In this document: positions 1 to 7,484 of the stretch, one piece after another
Position numbering within the stretch: the first letter of the stretch is position 1
Layout: every line of letters starts with the position of its first letter
From: Lutibacter flavus
GTDB lineage: Bacteria; Bacteroidota; Bacteroidia; Flavobacteriales; Flavobacteriaceae
Direction: 5' to 3'
DNA: 64,000 bases
NCBI RefSeq assembly: GCF_900188355.1
Contig: NZ_FZNX01000001.1
Span: 481,754-545,753, forward strand
The notes under the pieces: model-generated
The model's database searches: none
What the model was told of the DNA's origin: nothing
What the model saw: only the letters and a program-made list of their open reading frames with translations
Translations under genes and position numbers: made by a program

Positions 1-1403
1 ACGAATCTGAAGAAGCTTTTAGCACGTATGTGTACAGAACAAAATCGGATCAATATTTAATAATTGGTTCACATAGTACGGTATCAACGGAATATAGGAT
101 TTTAGAGGCCGATAATCCTACCGGAGAATTCCGAATATTTCAACCTAGAGAACGTGATTTAGAGTATAATATAGCTCATTATAATGGCGATTTTTATGTA
201 CTTACAAATAAAGATGATGCTACTAATTTTAAATTAATGAAAACTTCAGAAAAGGAGACATTAAAAGAAAATTGGGTTGATGTGATTCCACATAGATCAG
301 ATGTTTTATTAGAAGATATTTCTATTTTTAAAGATTTTTTAGTTGTGGAAGAAAGAAGTGAAGGATTAAATAAAATTAGAATTATTCGCTGGGATAATTC
401 AGAAGATTTTTACCTTCCTTTTGAAGAAGAAACCTATTCTGCAGGCGTTTATTACAATCCGGAATTTGATACAAATGTAATTCGATACGGATATAATTCT
501 ATGACAACTCCTAGTTCTGTGATAGATTTTAATGTAGATACAAAAACTAAGGAAATCAAAAAAGAACAAGAAGTTTTAGGAGGTAAATTTGACAAAAATA
601 ATTATATAAGCGAACGTTATTGGGCAACATCTAAAGATGGAACTAAAATAGCAATTTCTTTAGTTCATAAAAAAACTTCTAAATTATCAAAAAATACACC
701 ATTGCTTTTATATGGTTATGGTTCTTATGGTCATACCATTGATGCAGGGTTTAGTTCAACAAGATTAAGTTTATTAGATAGAGGTTGGGCATTTGCGATT
801 GCACATGTTAGAGGAAGTGAGTACTTAGGGCGCAATTGGTATGAAGACGGAAAGTTGTTAAATAAATTAAACACATTTTATGATTTTATTGATTGTTCCA
901 AATTTTTAATTGAACAAGGATTTACTTCAAAAGAACATTTATATGCAAGTGGTGGATCAGCTGGTGGTTTATTAATGGGGGCAATTATAAATATTCACCC
1001 AGAATTGTATAATGGGATTATTGCAAGTGTACCTTTTGTTGATGTTTTAACAACTATGTTAGATGATAGTATTCCATTAACAACTGGGGAATATGATGAA
1101 TGGGGAAATCCAAATGAAATAGAATCGTATAATTATATGAAATTATATTCGCCATATGACAATGTGAAAAAGCAGAATTACCCTAATATGTTAGTTACAA
1201 CAGGTCTTCATGATTCACAAGTACAGTATTTTGAACCTGCCAAATGGGTAGCAAAATTGAGAGAGTTGAAAACGGATAAAAATATTCTAATAATGCACAC
1301 AGATATGGAAGCTGGACACGGTGGGGCATCTGGAAGATTTGATGCATTAAAAGAGATTGCAAGAGACTACAGTTTTATAATTGACTTAGAAGTTACACAA
1401 TAA
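1..1403 (+). CDS. ptrB: Oligopeptidase B (S9A serine peptidase), 5' end cut by the window
   Basis: C-terminal portion of a prolyl-oligopeptidase-family peptidase, which cleaves short peptides after basic residues. The reading frame is open from base 3, and the GTG at 30 is internal, so the start lies upstream of the window. The visible part holds the end of the beta-propeller and the whole alpha/beta-hydrolase domain. It shows the nucleophile elbow GGSAGG, the acidic-residue region TGLHDSQVQYFEPAKW and the catalytic histidine in EAGHGGASGR near the C terminus. The stretch EYDEWGNPNE is typical of oligopeptidase B and separates it from prolyl oligopeptidase and acylaminoacyl peptidase. No signal peptide can be judged. 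Confidence 0.9.
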   Translation, partial: ESEEAFSTYVYRTKSDQYLIIGSHSTVSTEYRILEADNPTGEFRIFQPRERDLEYNIAHYNGDFYVLTNKDDATNFKLMKTSEKETLKENWVDVIPHRSDVLLEDISIFKDFLVVEERSEGLNKIRIIRWDNSEDFYLPFEEETYSAGVYYNPEFDTNVIRYGYNSMTTPSSVIDFNVDTKTKEIKKEQEVLGGKFDKNNYISERYWATSKDGTKIAISLVHKKTSKLSKNTPLLLYGYGSYGHTIDAGFSSTRLSLLDRGWAFAIAHVRGSEYLGRNWYEDGKLLNKLNTFYDFIDCSKFLIEQGFTSKEHLYASGGSAGGLLMGAIINIHPELYNGIIASVPFVDVLTTMLDDSIPLTTGEYDEWGNPNEIESYNYMKLYSPYDNVKKQNYPNMLVTTGLHDSQVQYFEPAKWVAKLRELKTDKNILIMHTDMEAGHGGASGRFDALKEIARDYSFIIDLEVTQ

Positions 1404-1417
1404 TTAAAAAAAATTAT

Positions 1418-1425
1418 TAAATTTG
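1418..1425 (+). promoter_or_regulatory. Candidate -7 box TAAATTTG for the cysteate synthase-like gene
   Basis: Exact match to the Bacteroidota consensus TAnnTTTG in the gap after the peptidase gene, about 65 bases before the ATG at 1489. No well-placed TTG -33 element is visible, so the assignment is tentative. Confidence 0.4.
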
Positions 1426-1488
1426 CATCTTAGATTAGTATTAATAATTCAATCATTGGATTTAAATTTTTGAATTAAACTCTAAAAA

Positions 1489-2526
1489 ATGACACATAAC
1501 ACTGGAATAAGTAAAAATATTTTAGACCACATTGGTAATACTCCTTTAATTCAGTTAAACAAAATCACAAAAGATCTTCCTGGTAATTTTTATGCAAAAT
1601 ATGAAGGATTTAATCCGGGGCATTCTATGAAAGATAGAATTGCATTGCATATTATTGAAGAAGCAGAAAGACAAGGTTTACTTAAGGAGGGAAGTACAAT
1701 AATTGAAACAACATCTGGAAATACTGGATTCAGTATGGCCTTGGTGAGTATCATTAAAGGTTATAAATGTATTTTAGCAGTTAGCTCTAAAGCTTCTGCA
1801 GGAAAAATCAATATGCTTAAAGCTATGGGAGCTAAAGTCTATGTTTGTCCTGCACACGTAAAAGCGGATGATCCTAGATCATATTATGAAGTTGCAAAAA
1901 GGTTACACTCTGAAACTGCAAACTCTTTTTATATCAATCAATATTTTAATAAATTAAATATTGATGCACATTACAATTCAACGGGTCCTGAAATTTGGGA
2001 GCAAACTAATGGTGAAATAACCCATTTAATTGCTGCAAGTGGTACGGGAGGAACTATTTCTGGAGTTTCTAAATATCTAAAAGAGCAAAATCCTGATATT
2101 AAAACATTAGGTGTAGATGCTTTTGGATCGATATTACAAAAGTTTCATGCAACGGGAGAATTTGATAAAAATGAAATATATCCATACAGAATTGAAGGAT
2201 TAGGGAAAAACTTAATCCCTTCTGCTACAAATTTTAATGTTATAGATGTTTTTGAAAAAGTTACAGATGAAGCTGCAGCTCATAGAGCTAGAGAGTTAGC
2301 AATTTCAGAAGGTTTGTTTACGGGGTATACAAGTGGTGCAATTTTACAAGCTGCAATACAGTACGCAGAAAAAGGTTATTTTGACGAAAATTCAAAAGTT
2401 GTTTTAATTTTACCAGATCACGGTTCTCGTTATATGGAAAAAATTTATTGTGATGATTGGATGAAAGAACAGGGTTTTTTCGACTCACAAAAACAAGCAC
2501 ATCAAAAAGTAGAATTTATAAAGTAA
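1489..2526 (+). CDS. CBS/CysK-like PLP enzyme, probable cysteate synthase of sulfonolipid synthesis
   Basis: Fold type II PLP enzyme of 345 residues without C-terminal CBS domains. The PLP lysine is K48 in NPGHSMKDR, the substrate loop SGNTG is at 76-80 and the phosphate-binding loop GTGGT is at 185-189. The C terminus (PDHGSRY, then a DDWM element) follows cystathionine beta-synthase more than CysK. However, the serine that normally contacts the PLP ring nitrogen (PDSG/PDSV) is H311. In capnine-producing Bacteroidota a CysK/CBS-like enzyme makes cysteate from O-phosphoserine and sulfite next to an alpha-oxoamine synthase. The neighbour at 2679 is such a synthase, hence the call. An ordinary cysteine synthase or cystathionine beta-synthase remains possible. 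A terminator separates the two genes, so they are adjacent but probably separately transcribed. Confidence 0.7.
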   Translation: MTHNTGISKNILDHIGNTPLIQLNKITKDLPGNFYAKYEGFNPGHSMKDRIALHIIEEAERQGLLKEGSTIIETTSGNTGFSMALVSIIKGYKCILAVSSKASAGKINMLKAMGAKVYVCPAHVKADDPRSYYEVAKRLHSETANSFYINQYFNKLNIDAHYNSTGPEIWEQTNGEITHLIAASGTGGTISGVSKYLKEQNPDIKTLGVDAFGSILQKFHATGEFDKNEIYPYRIEGLGKNLIPSATNFNVIDVFEKVTDEAAAHRARELAISEGLFTGYTSGAILQAAIQYAEKGYFDENSKVVLILPDHGSRYMEKIYCDDWMKEQGFFDSQKQAHQKVEFIK

Positions 2527-2550
2527 AAGTTCTAATATAATAATTAAAAA

Positions 2551-2583
2551 GAGGCTAAATTTAAATTATTAGCCTCTTTTTTT
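2551..2583 (+). terminator. Intrinsic terminator after the cysteate synthase-like gene
   Basis: Eight-base stem GAGGCTAA/TTAGCCTC (2551-2558 with 2569-2576) followed by a run of T to 2583. Confidence 0.85.
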
Positions 2584-2596
2584 GTATTAGTAAGAT

Positions 2597-2627
2597 TTGA
2601 TTAGAAACAAAAAAATACCGTACTTTG
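2597..2627 (+). promoter_or_regulatory. Candidate promoter of the acyltransferase gene
   Basis: TTG at 2597-2599 and TACTTTG at 2621-2627, about 20 bases apart. This resembles the flavobacterial TTG / TAnnTTTG pair with one base missing in the -7 box. It lies between the terminator and the ATG at 2679, which supports separate transcription of the downstream gene. Confidence 0.4.
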
Positions 2628-2678
2628 CACTCATGTAAAATATAATTGTGGTATTACAATTTTTACAAAATAACTTAT

Positions 2679-3923
2679 ATGAAAGATTTATTTGAAAGAA
2701 TAGTTAAAGATAAAGGTCCATTAGGAAAATGGGCAAAACAAGCTGAAGGATATTATGTGTTTCCAAAATTGGAAGGTCATATTTCTAATAGAATGATATT
2801 TAATGGTAAAAATGTAGTTACCTGGAGTATTAACGATTATCTTGGATTGGCAAATCATCCTGAAGTTAGAAAAGCGGATGCAGAAGCTGCAGCTGAATAT
2901 GGAATGGCATACCCAATGGGGGCAAGAATGATGTCTGGACATACAAAATATCATGAACAATTAGAGCAAGAATGTGCTGAGTTTGTTGATAAGGAAGCCG
3001 CTTATTTAGTAAATTTCGGTTATCAAGGAATGGTATCTGCAATTGACGCTCTTGTAACAAAACATGATGTTATTGTTTATGATATTGATTCACATGCTTG
3101 TATTATTGATGGTGTTAGATTGCATCATGGTAAAAGATATACATACCAACATAATGATATTGAAAGTTTAGAAAAAAACCTTCAAAGAGCTACCAAAATT
3201 GCGGAAGAAACTGGTGGAGGAATTTTGGTGATTTCAGAAGGAGTTTTTGGAATGCGTGGAGAGCAGGGTAAATTAAAAGAAATTGTAGCTTTAAAAGAAA
3301 AATATAATTTTAGATTTTTAGTAGACGATGCACATGGTTTTGGAACTTTAGGAGAAGGAGGACAAGGAGCTGGATTTGAACAAGGAGTTCAAGATGGCAT
3401 TGATGTGTATTTTGCAACTTTTGCAAAATCTATGGCCGGTATCGGTGCATTTTTTGCTGCTGATAAAGATATTATTCAGTATTTACAATACAATATGCGT
3501 TCTCAGATGTTTGCAAAATCATTACCTATGGCAATGGTTAAAGGAGCATTAAAACGTTTAGATATGCTTAGAACGATGCCAGAACTTAAAGATAAGTTAT
3601 GGGAAAACGTGAATGCACTTCAAAATGGATTAAAAGAGAATGGGTTTAATATTGGAAAAACAAATACATGTGTAACTCCTGTATTTTTAGAAGGAGATAT
3701 ACCAGAAGCAATGGCAATGGTTCACGATTTACGTGAGAATTACGGTATTTTCTGTTCGATTGTTGTTTATCCGGTAATACCAAAAGGGTTAATTATATTA
3801 AGGTTAATTCCTACAGCTGCACATACTTTAGAGGATGTAAAAGTTACGATTGAATCTTTTTCTGGAATTCGTGAAAAACTTGAAAAAGGAATTTATAAAC
3901 GTATAGCTGCATCAATGTTATAA
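2679..3923 (+). CDS. Alpha-oxoamine synthase, probable cysteate (or serine) C-acyltransferase
   Basis: PLP fold type I enzyme of the family that includes serine palmitoyltransferase, KBL and BioF; it condenses an amino acid with an acyl thioester. I start it at the ATG at 2679 (414 residues), because an in-frame GTG at 2646 would add eleven residues with no family support. The PLP lysine is K250 in ATFAKSMAG, the ring-nitrogen aspartate lies in DDAHGFG (216-222), and SHA at 138-140 holds the stacking histidine. Bacteroidota use such enzymes for sphinganine or for capnine, the sulfonolipid base made from cysteate. The upstream CBS-like gene favours capnine. Flavobacterial genomes often mislabel this protein as BioF or KBL. 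Substrate choice cannot be read from the sequence. Confidence 0.75.
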   Translation: MKDLFERIVKDKGPLGKWAKQAEGYYVFPKLEGHISNRMIFNGKNVVTWSINDYLGLANHPEVRKADAEAAAEYGMAYPMGARMMSGHTKYHEQLEQECAEFVDKEAAYLVNFGYQGMVSAIDALVTKHDVIVYDIDSHACIIDGVRLHHGKRYTYQHNDIESLEKNLQRATKIAEETGGGILVISEGVFGMRGEQGKLKEIVALKEKYNFRFLVDDAHGFGTLGEGGQGAGFEQGVQDGIDVYFATFAKSMAGIGAFFAADKDIIQYLQYNMRSQMFAKSLPMAMVKGALKRLDMLRTMPELKDKLWENVNALQNGLKENGFNIGKTNTCVTPVFLEGDIPEAMAMVHDLRENYGIFCSIVVYPVIPKGLIILRLIPTAAHTLEDVKVTIESFSGIREKLEKGIYKRIAASML

Positions 3924-3942
3924 ATTGAGAATGCAATGAAAT

Positions 3943-3978
3943 AAAAAAGCCTTTTAGAAAAATCTAAAAGGCTTTTTT
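3943..3978. terminator. Bidirectional terminator between the acyltransferase and fnr genes
   Basis: Near-perfect long stem (AGCCTTTTAGA with TCTAAAAGGCT, four-base loop) flanked by an A-run and a T-run, placed between convergent genes. Confidence 0.9.
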
Positions 3979-3993
3979 ATAATATAATTAAAA

Positions 3994-4686
3994 TTAATAT
4001 CCTTCAGATATGTTTTTTAATGCAATTTTATTTATAATTTTTATTCTTTTACCCAATAAATCAATTACACCGTCTTTCTTTAAGTTGGATAATAATCTAA
4101 TAGCAGATTCTGTTGCTGTACCAATGGTATTTGCAATTTCTTCTCTCGTTAAAACAACATCAATACATTTTTCATTGTCAACTCCAAAAATTTCTTCTAA
4201 ATACAATAAAGTTTCAGCTAACCTATCTTTTACAGGTTTTTGAGCCATTTGAGATATTGAAGTATTAGCATCATTTAATTGCTGAGAAATATTTTTCATT
4301 AAATTTAAAGAAAACTGAGTATTCTCTTTTATGGTATCTAATATATCTCCTTTTGGGATAAAGCATACATGCATATCTTCTAGAGCGATTGCATTTAAAC
4401 CGACTAAATCTTCACTTAAAATAGATCTGTGACCTAATATATCACCACCTTTTATAAATTTTATTATTTGCTCTTTACCGTTAGTGTTTAATTTTGTTAG
4501 CTTTCCTTTGCCATCTTTAATACAGTATAACCCATTTATTGCATTACCTTCAGTCATTAAATTTTCGCCCTTCTTAATTAAAAGTGAAGTTTTATGGTCA
4601 GATATTCTTTCTAACTCTTCATTAGTTAATGTTTTAAGGGCATTAAATCTTTTGATAATACATTGTCTGCAATTCGACATATTCAT
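3994..4686 (-). CDS. Crp/Fnr-family regulator with a three-cysteine Fnr-like pattern
   Basis: 230 residues: a cyclic-nucleotide-like sensor fold (about 20-140), a dimer helix, and a winged-helix DNA-binding domain with recognition helix around 188-200. C6-x2-C9 at the N terminus and C108 in MHVCFIPKGD align with Fnr C20, C23 and C122. The position of C29 is N15, so one canonical cluster ligand is missing; C55 and C174 are the other cysteines. The recognition helix keeps the Fnr glutamate and arginine (E193, R197) that read the TGA core, but the intervening Fnr serine is I196. It is divergent from ccoI, and a TGAT-N4-ATCA box sits between them. It is likely the oxygen- or redox-responsive regulator of the cbb3 genes. 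Cluster binding is inference. Confidence 0.85.
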   Translation of the reverse strand: MNMSNCRQCIIKRFNALKTLTNEELERISDHKTSLLIKKGENLMTEGNAINGLYCIKDGKGKLTKLNTNGKEQIIKFIKGGDILGHRSILSEDLVGLNAIALEDMHVCFIPKGDILDTIKENTQFSLNLMKNISQQLNDANTSISQMAQKPVKDRLAETLLYLEEIFGVDNEKCIDVVLTREEIANTIGTATESAIRLLSNLKKDGVIDLLGKRIKIINKIALKNISEGY

Positions 4687-4712
4687 ACAATTAGTTTAAG
4701 TGCTAAAAGTTG

Positions 4713-4720
4713 CAAATGTA
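4713..4720 (-). promoter_or_regulatory. -7 box TACATTTG of the Fnr-type regulator gene
   Basis: Exact TAnnTTTG on the minus strand, 27 bases from the start codon. The Fnr-type palindrome at 4731-4742 is centred only 16.5 bp upstream of this box. It therefore covers the core promoter, which would suit autorepression. Confidence 0.55.
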
Positions 4721-4730
4721 CAAAATAAAA

Positions 4731-4742
4731 TGATTTTTATCA
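4731..4742. promoter_or_regulatory. Fnr-type operator TGAT-N4-ATCA in the fnr/ccoI divergent promoter
   Basis: Perfect 12-bp palindrome, flanked by A and T, matching the inner part of the Fnr box TTGAT-N4-ATCAA. Its centre is 28.5 bp before the ccoI -7 box and 16.5 bp before the fnr -7 box. This geometry suits activation of ccoI and repression of fnr. Confidence 0.7.
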
Positions 4743-4764
4743 TTTATTAAAAAGAATAAATGAA

Positions 4765-4772
4765 TAGTTTTG
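4765..4772 (+). promoter_or_regulatory. -7 box TAGTTTTG of ccoI
   Basis: Exact TAnnTTTG 19 bases before the ccoI ATG. There is no TTG at -33, as expected for an activator-dependent promoter. The Fnr-type palindrome occupies the region near -41. Confidence 0.55.
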
Positions 4773-4790
4773 TTGCGAAAATAAATCAAA

Positions 4791-7160
4791 ATGACATTAA
4801 ACAATTGTTATCATTGTGGAATAGACTGTGGAAGAACGCCTATTGAATTTAATGATAAATATTTTTGCTGTAACGGTTGTAAAACTGTTTACGAAATATT
4901 AAATGTAAATGAATTAACTTGTTATTATGATTTAGAAACCTCTCCTGGAACTATTCCAAAAGATATTAAAGGTAAATACAACTATTTAGATAATAAAGAT
5001 ATTATTGAAAAACTTTTGGAATTCAATGATACAGAAACTTCAGTAGTTGAATTTTATATTCCAAGTATACATTGTAGTTCATGTATTTGGGTGTTAGAAA
5101 ATTTGAGTAAATTAAACGAAGGCGTAACAACTTCTATGGTAAATTTTCCAAAGAAATTATTACGTATTACATTTAAAAATAAAAGAACCAATTTAAAAGA
5201 ATTGGTAGAGTTAATTACTTCAATTGGTTACGAACCTTATATTAGCTTAGAGGATGCAGATTCAAAAAATAAAAATGTTGATAAAACCTTAATTTATCAA
5301 GTTTCAATAGCAGCATTTGCTTTTGGAAACATAATGTTACTCTCTTTTCCAGAATATTTTGAAGTTGATGAGTTTTGGCTGGAAAAGTACAAACATTTAT
5401 TTAGATTATTAATGTTTACAATGGCGATTCCTGTTGTATTTTATTCTGCAAAGGACTATTTTATTTCAGCTTATAAAGGGTTGCGTCATAAACTATTGAA
5501 TATTGATGTGCCTATTGCTTTGGGAATTTCAGTTTTATTTATTAGAAGTACAATTGAAATACTTTTAGATATTGGATCTGGTTTTTTTGATAGTTTGGCA
5601 GGATTGATTTTCTTTTTGTTATTAGGTAAATTTTTTCAACAAAAAACATACAATTTTCTTTCATTTGAAAGAGATTATAAATCTTATTTTCCTATTGCAG
5701 TAACCTTAATTTTGAATAATAAAGAAACAAGTGTTCAAGTAAAAGATATTAAAAAAGGGGATCGACTTTTAATAAGAAATGAAGAATTGATTCCAGTTGA
5801 TGGAATTTTAATTAATGGAAATGCAGCAATTGATTATAGCTTTGTAACTGGTGAATCTATTCCTGTAATGAAACAATCTGGTGATAAATTGTTTGCAGGT
5901 GGCAAACAAACTTCAGGAGCTATTGAAATGGAAGTAATTAGTTCAATTTCTCAAAGTTATTTAACTCAATTATGGAGTAATGATATTTTCAATAAAAGTG
6001 AAGACTTCACAATTAAAAATATTACAGATAGAATTAGTAAATATTTTACAGTTGCAATTTTATTAATTGCAATGTTTGCAGGTGTGTTTTGGTATTTTTA
6101 TAATGCTTCTATGGCCTTTAATGTGGTTACAGCAGTATTGATTATTGCTTGTCCTTGCGCATTGGCTTTATCTGCTCCATTTGCTTTTGGTAATATTTTA
6201 AGAATTTTTGGATACAAAAAATTTTATTTAAAAAATGCAGAAACCATTGAGAATATATCGAAAGTTGATACAATTATTTTTGATAAAACGGGTACAATTA
6301 CTTCTAACAATAAAACGAATATAGATTATAAGGGTACAGAATTAACTAATGAAGAAAAAACAGGGTTGAAAAGTGTTCTACGTGCATCAAATCATCCACT
6401 AAGTAGGTCTCTTTATGAGTTAATAAATGAAGATGCTATTGCTGAAAAACCTTCTGAATTTAAAGAGATTTTAGGAAAAGGAATTGTTGCAACTATAAAT
6501 GATATGAATTTTAAGTTGGGTTCTTCAAGTTTTGTTGAAGCTAAAACAATAAATGCAAATGAAACATCAATATATATTAAAATAAATGATGAGTATAAGG
6601 GTTTTTATATATTTAAAAATAGTTATAGAGAAGGTTTAAAAGAAGTTTTTAATAAATTGTCAAAACATTATAAATTAATTATTCTTTCAGGAGACAATGA
6701 AGGAGAACAACCTTATTTAGAAAAATTATTACCAGCTAATATTCAATATCAATTTAATCAAAAACCAGAAAATAAATTGGAGTTTATAAAGAATCTTCAA
6801 GAAAAAGGAGAAAGGGTTATGATGATAGGGGATGGATTGAATGATGCTGGAGCATTAGCTCAAAGTAATGTTGGAATCTCCATTTCTGAAGATGTAAATG
6901 TTTTTTCGCCCGCTTGTGATGCAATTTTAGATGCAAAACTTTTTAACAAACTGCCAAAGTTCTTAACATTGTCTAATAAAACTATAAAAATTATTAAAGC
7001 GAGTTTTGTACTTTCTTTGTGTTATAATGTTATTGGGATGTATTTTGCATTAAACGGATTGCTAACACCCGTAGTTGCTGCCATATTAATGCCTTTAAGC
7101 TCAATTTCTATAGTAGTATTTGTAACAATTTTAACTAATTGGGTATCAAAAAAAATATAA
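4791..7160 (+). CDS. ccoI: Copper-type P1B ATPase of cbb3 oxidase assembly (CcoI/FixI)
   Basis: Inner-membrane ATPase expected to move copper for the CcoN active site. Order: a cysteine-rich N-terminal metal-binding region (C6, C9, C13, C26, C27, C30), a heavy-metal-associated domain with CSSC at 95-98, membrane helices, the actuator TGES, the ion-path motif CPCAL, the phosphorylation site DKTGT, the nucleotide-domain SNHPLSR and the hinge GDGLNDAGAL. The length of 789 residues fits the FixI group, which carries the extra zinc-ribbon-like N terminus absent from plain CopA. It precedes ccoS by 114 bases and has its own Fnr-box promoter. Position beside ccoS-NO-Q-P fixes the role. Confidence 0.93.
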   Translation: MTLNNCYHCGIDCGRTPIEFNDKYFCCNGCKTVYEILNVNELTCYYDLETSPGTIPKDIKGKYNYLDNKDIIEKLLEFNDTETSVVEFYIPSIHCSSCIWVLENLSKLNEGVTTSMVNFPKKLLRITFKNKRTNLKELVELITSIGYEPYISLEDADSKNKNVDKTLIYQVSIAAFAFGNIMLLSFPEYFEVDEFWLEKYKHLFRLLMFTMAIPVVFYSAKDYFISAYKGLRHKLLNIDVPIALGISVLFIRSTIEILLDIGSGFFDSLAGLIFFLLLGKFFQQKTYNFLSFERDYKSYFPIAVTLILNNKETSVQVKDIKKGDRLLIRNEELIPVDGILINGNAAIDYSFVTGESIPVMKQSGDKLFAGGKQTSGAIEMEVISSISQSYLTQLWSNDIFNKSEDFTIKNITDRISKYFTVAILLIAMFAGVFWYFYNASMAFNVVTAVLIIACPCALALSAPFAFGNILRIFGYKKFYLKNAETIENISKVDTIIFDKTGTITSNNKTNIDYKGTELTNEEKTGLKSVLRASNHPLSRSLYELINEDAIAEKPSEFKEILGKGIVATINDMNFKLGSSSFVEAKTINANETSIYIKINDEYKGFYIFKNSYREGLKEVFNKLSKHYKLIILSGDNEGEQPYLEKLLPANIQYQFNQKPENKLEFIKNLQEKGERVMMIGDGLNDAGALAQSNVGISISEDVNVFSPACDAILDAKLFNKLPKFLTLSNKTIKIIKASFVLSLCYNVIGMYFALNGLLTPVVAAILMPLSSISIVVFVTILTNWVSKKI

Positions 7161-7197
7161 CTTTTATAAACTGATTTTTTTTGCTAAATTTATAATA

Positions 7198-7209
7198 TGA
7201 TAATTATCA
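7198..7209. promoter_or_regulatory. Fnr-type operator TGAT-N4-ATCA upstream of ccoS
   Basis: Perfect 12-bp palindrome inside an 18-bp perfect palindrome (7195-7212). Its centre is 28.5 bp before the -7 box at 7232, the same spacing as at ccoI. Confidence 0.75.
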
Positions 7210-7231
7210 TATAATTTTTCCAATAAAAAAT

Positions 7232-7239
7232 TATTTTTG
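7232..7239 (+). promoter_or_regulatory. -7 box TATTTTTG of the ccoS-NOQP operon
   Basis: Exact TAnnTTTG 35 bases before the ccoS ATG and downstream of the Fnr-type palindrome. It indicates an internal promoter separating ccoI from the structural oxidase genes. Confidence 0.6.
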
Positions 7240-7274
7240 TAGATAAAATCAAAAGAAAAACTAGTAGCTAAAAA

Positions 7275-7460
7275 ATGGAAGTCGTATACATTACAATAGG
7301 CGTAAGTATAGTTGTTGCCGTATTTTTTTTCATAATATTTATTAAATCAGTTAAATCGGGGCAGTACGAGGACATGTACACGCCTTCAATTCGTATGTTG
7401 TTTGATGATGAACTAGTCACTACAAAAGAAAAAGATAAAAAAGAAAAGTCAACTAAATAA
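7275..7460 (+). CDS. ccoS: cbb3 oxidase maturation protein CcoS
   Basis: 61-residue single-span membrane protein needed for insertion of heme b and copper into CcoN in studied systems. The helix spans residues 4-25. It is followed by the family motif of a charged GQYEDMYTPSIRMLFDDE segment. It is first in the operon, with ccoNO starting 24 bases downstream. The size and motif match CcoS well. Confidence 0.88.
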   Translation: MEVVYITIGVSIVVAVFFFIIFIKSVKSGQYEDMYTPSIRMLFDDELVTTKEKDKKEKSTK

Positions 7461-7484
7461 TAATTAATAATTAATCAAACACGT

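Noticed and set aside
2646-2678. Upstream GTG extension of the acyltransferase gene
   Set aside because: The eleven extra residues (WYYNFYKITY) are unlike the family, which starts MKDLFERI; the ATG at 2679 fits.
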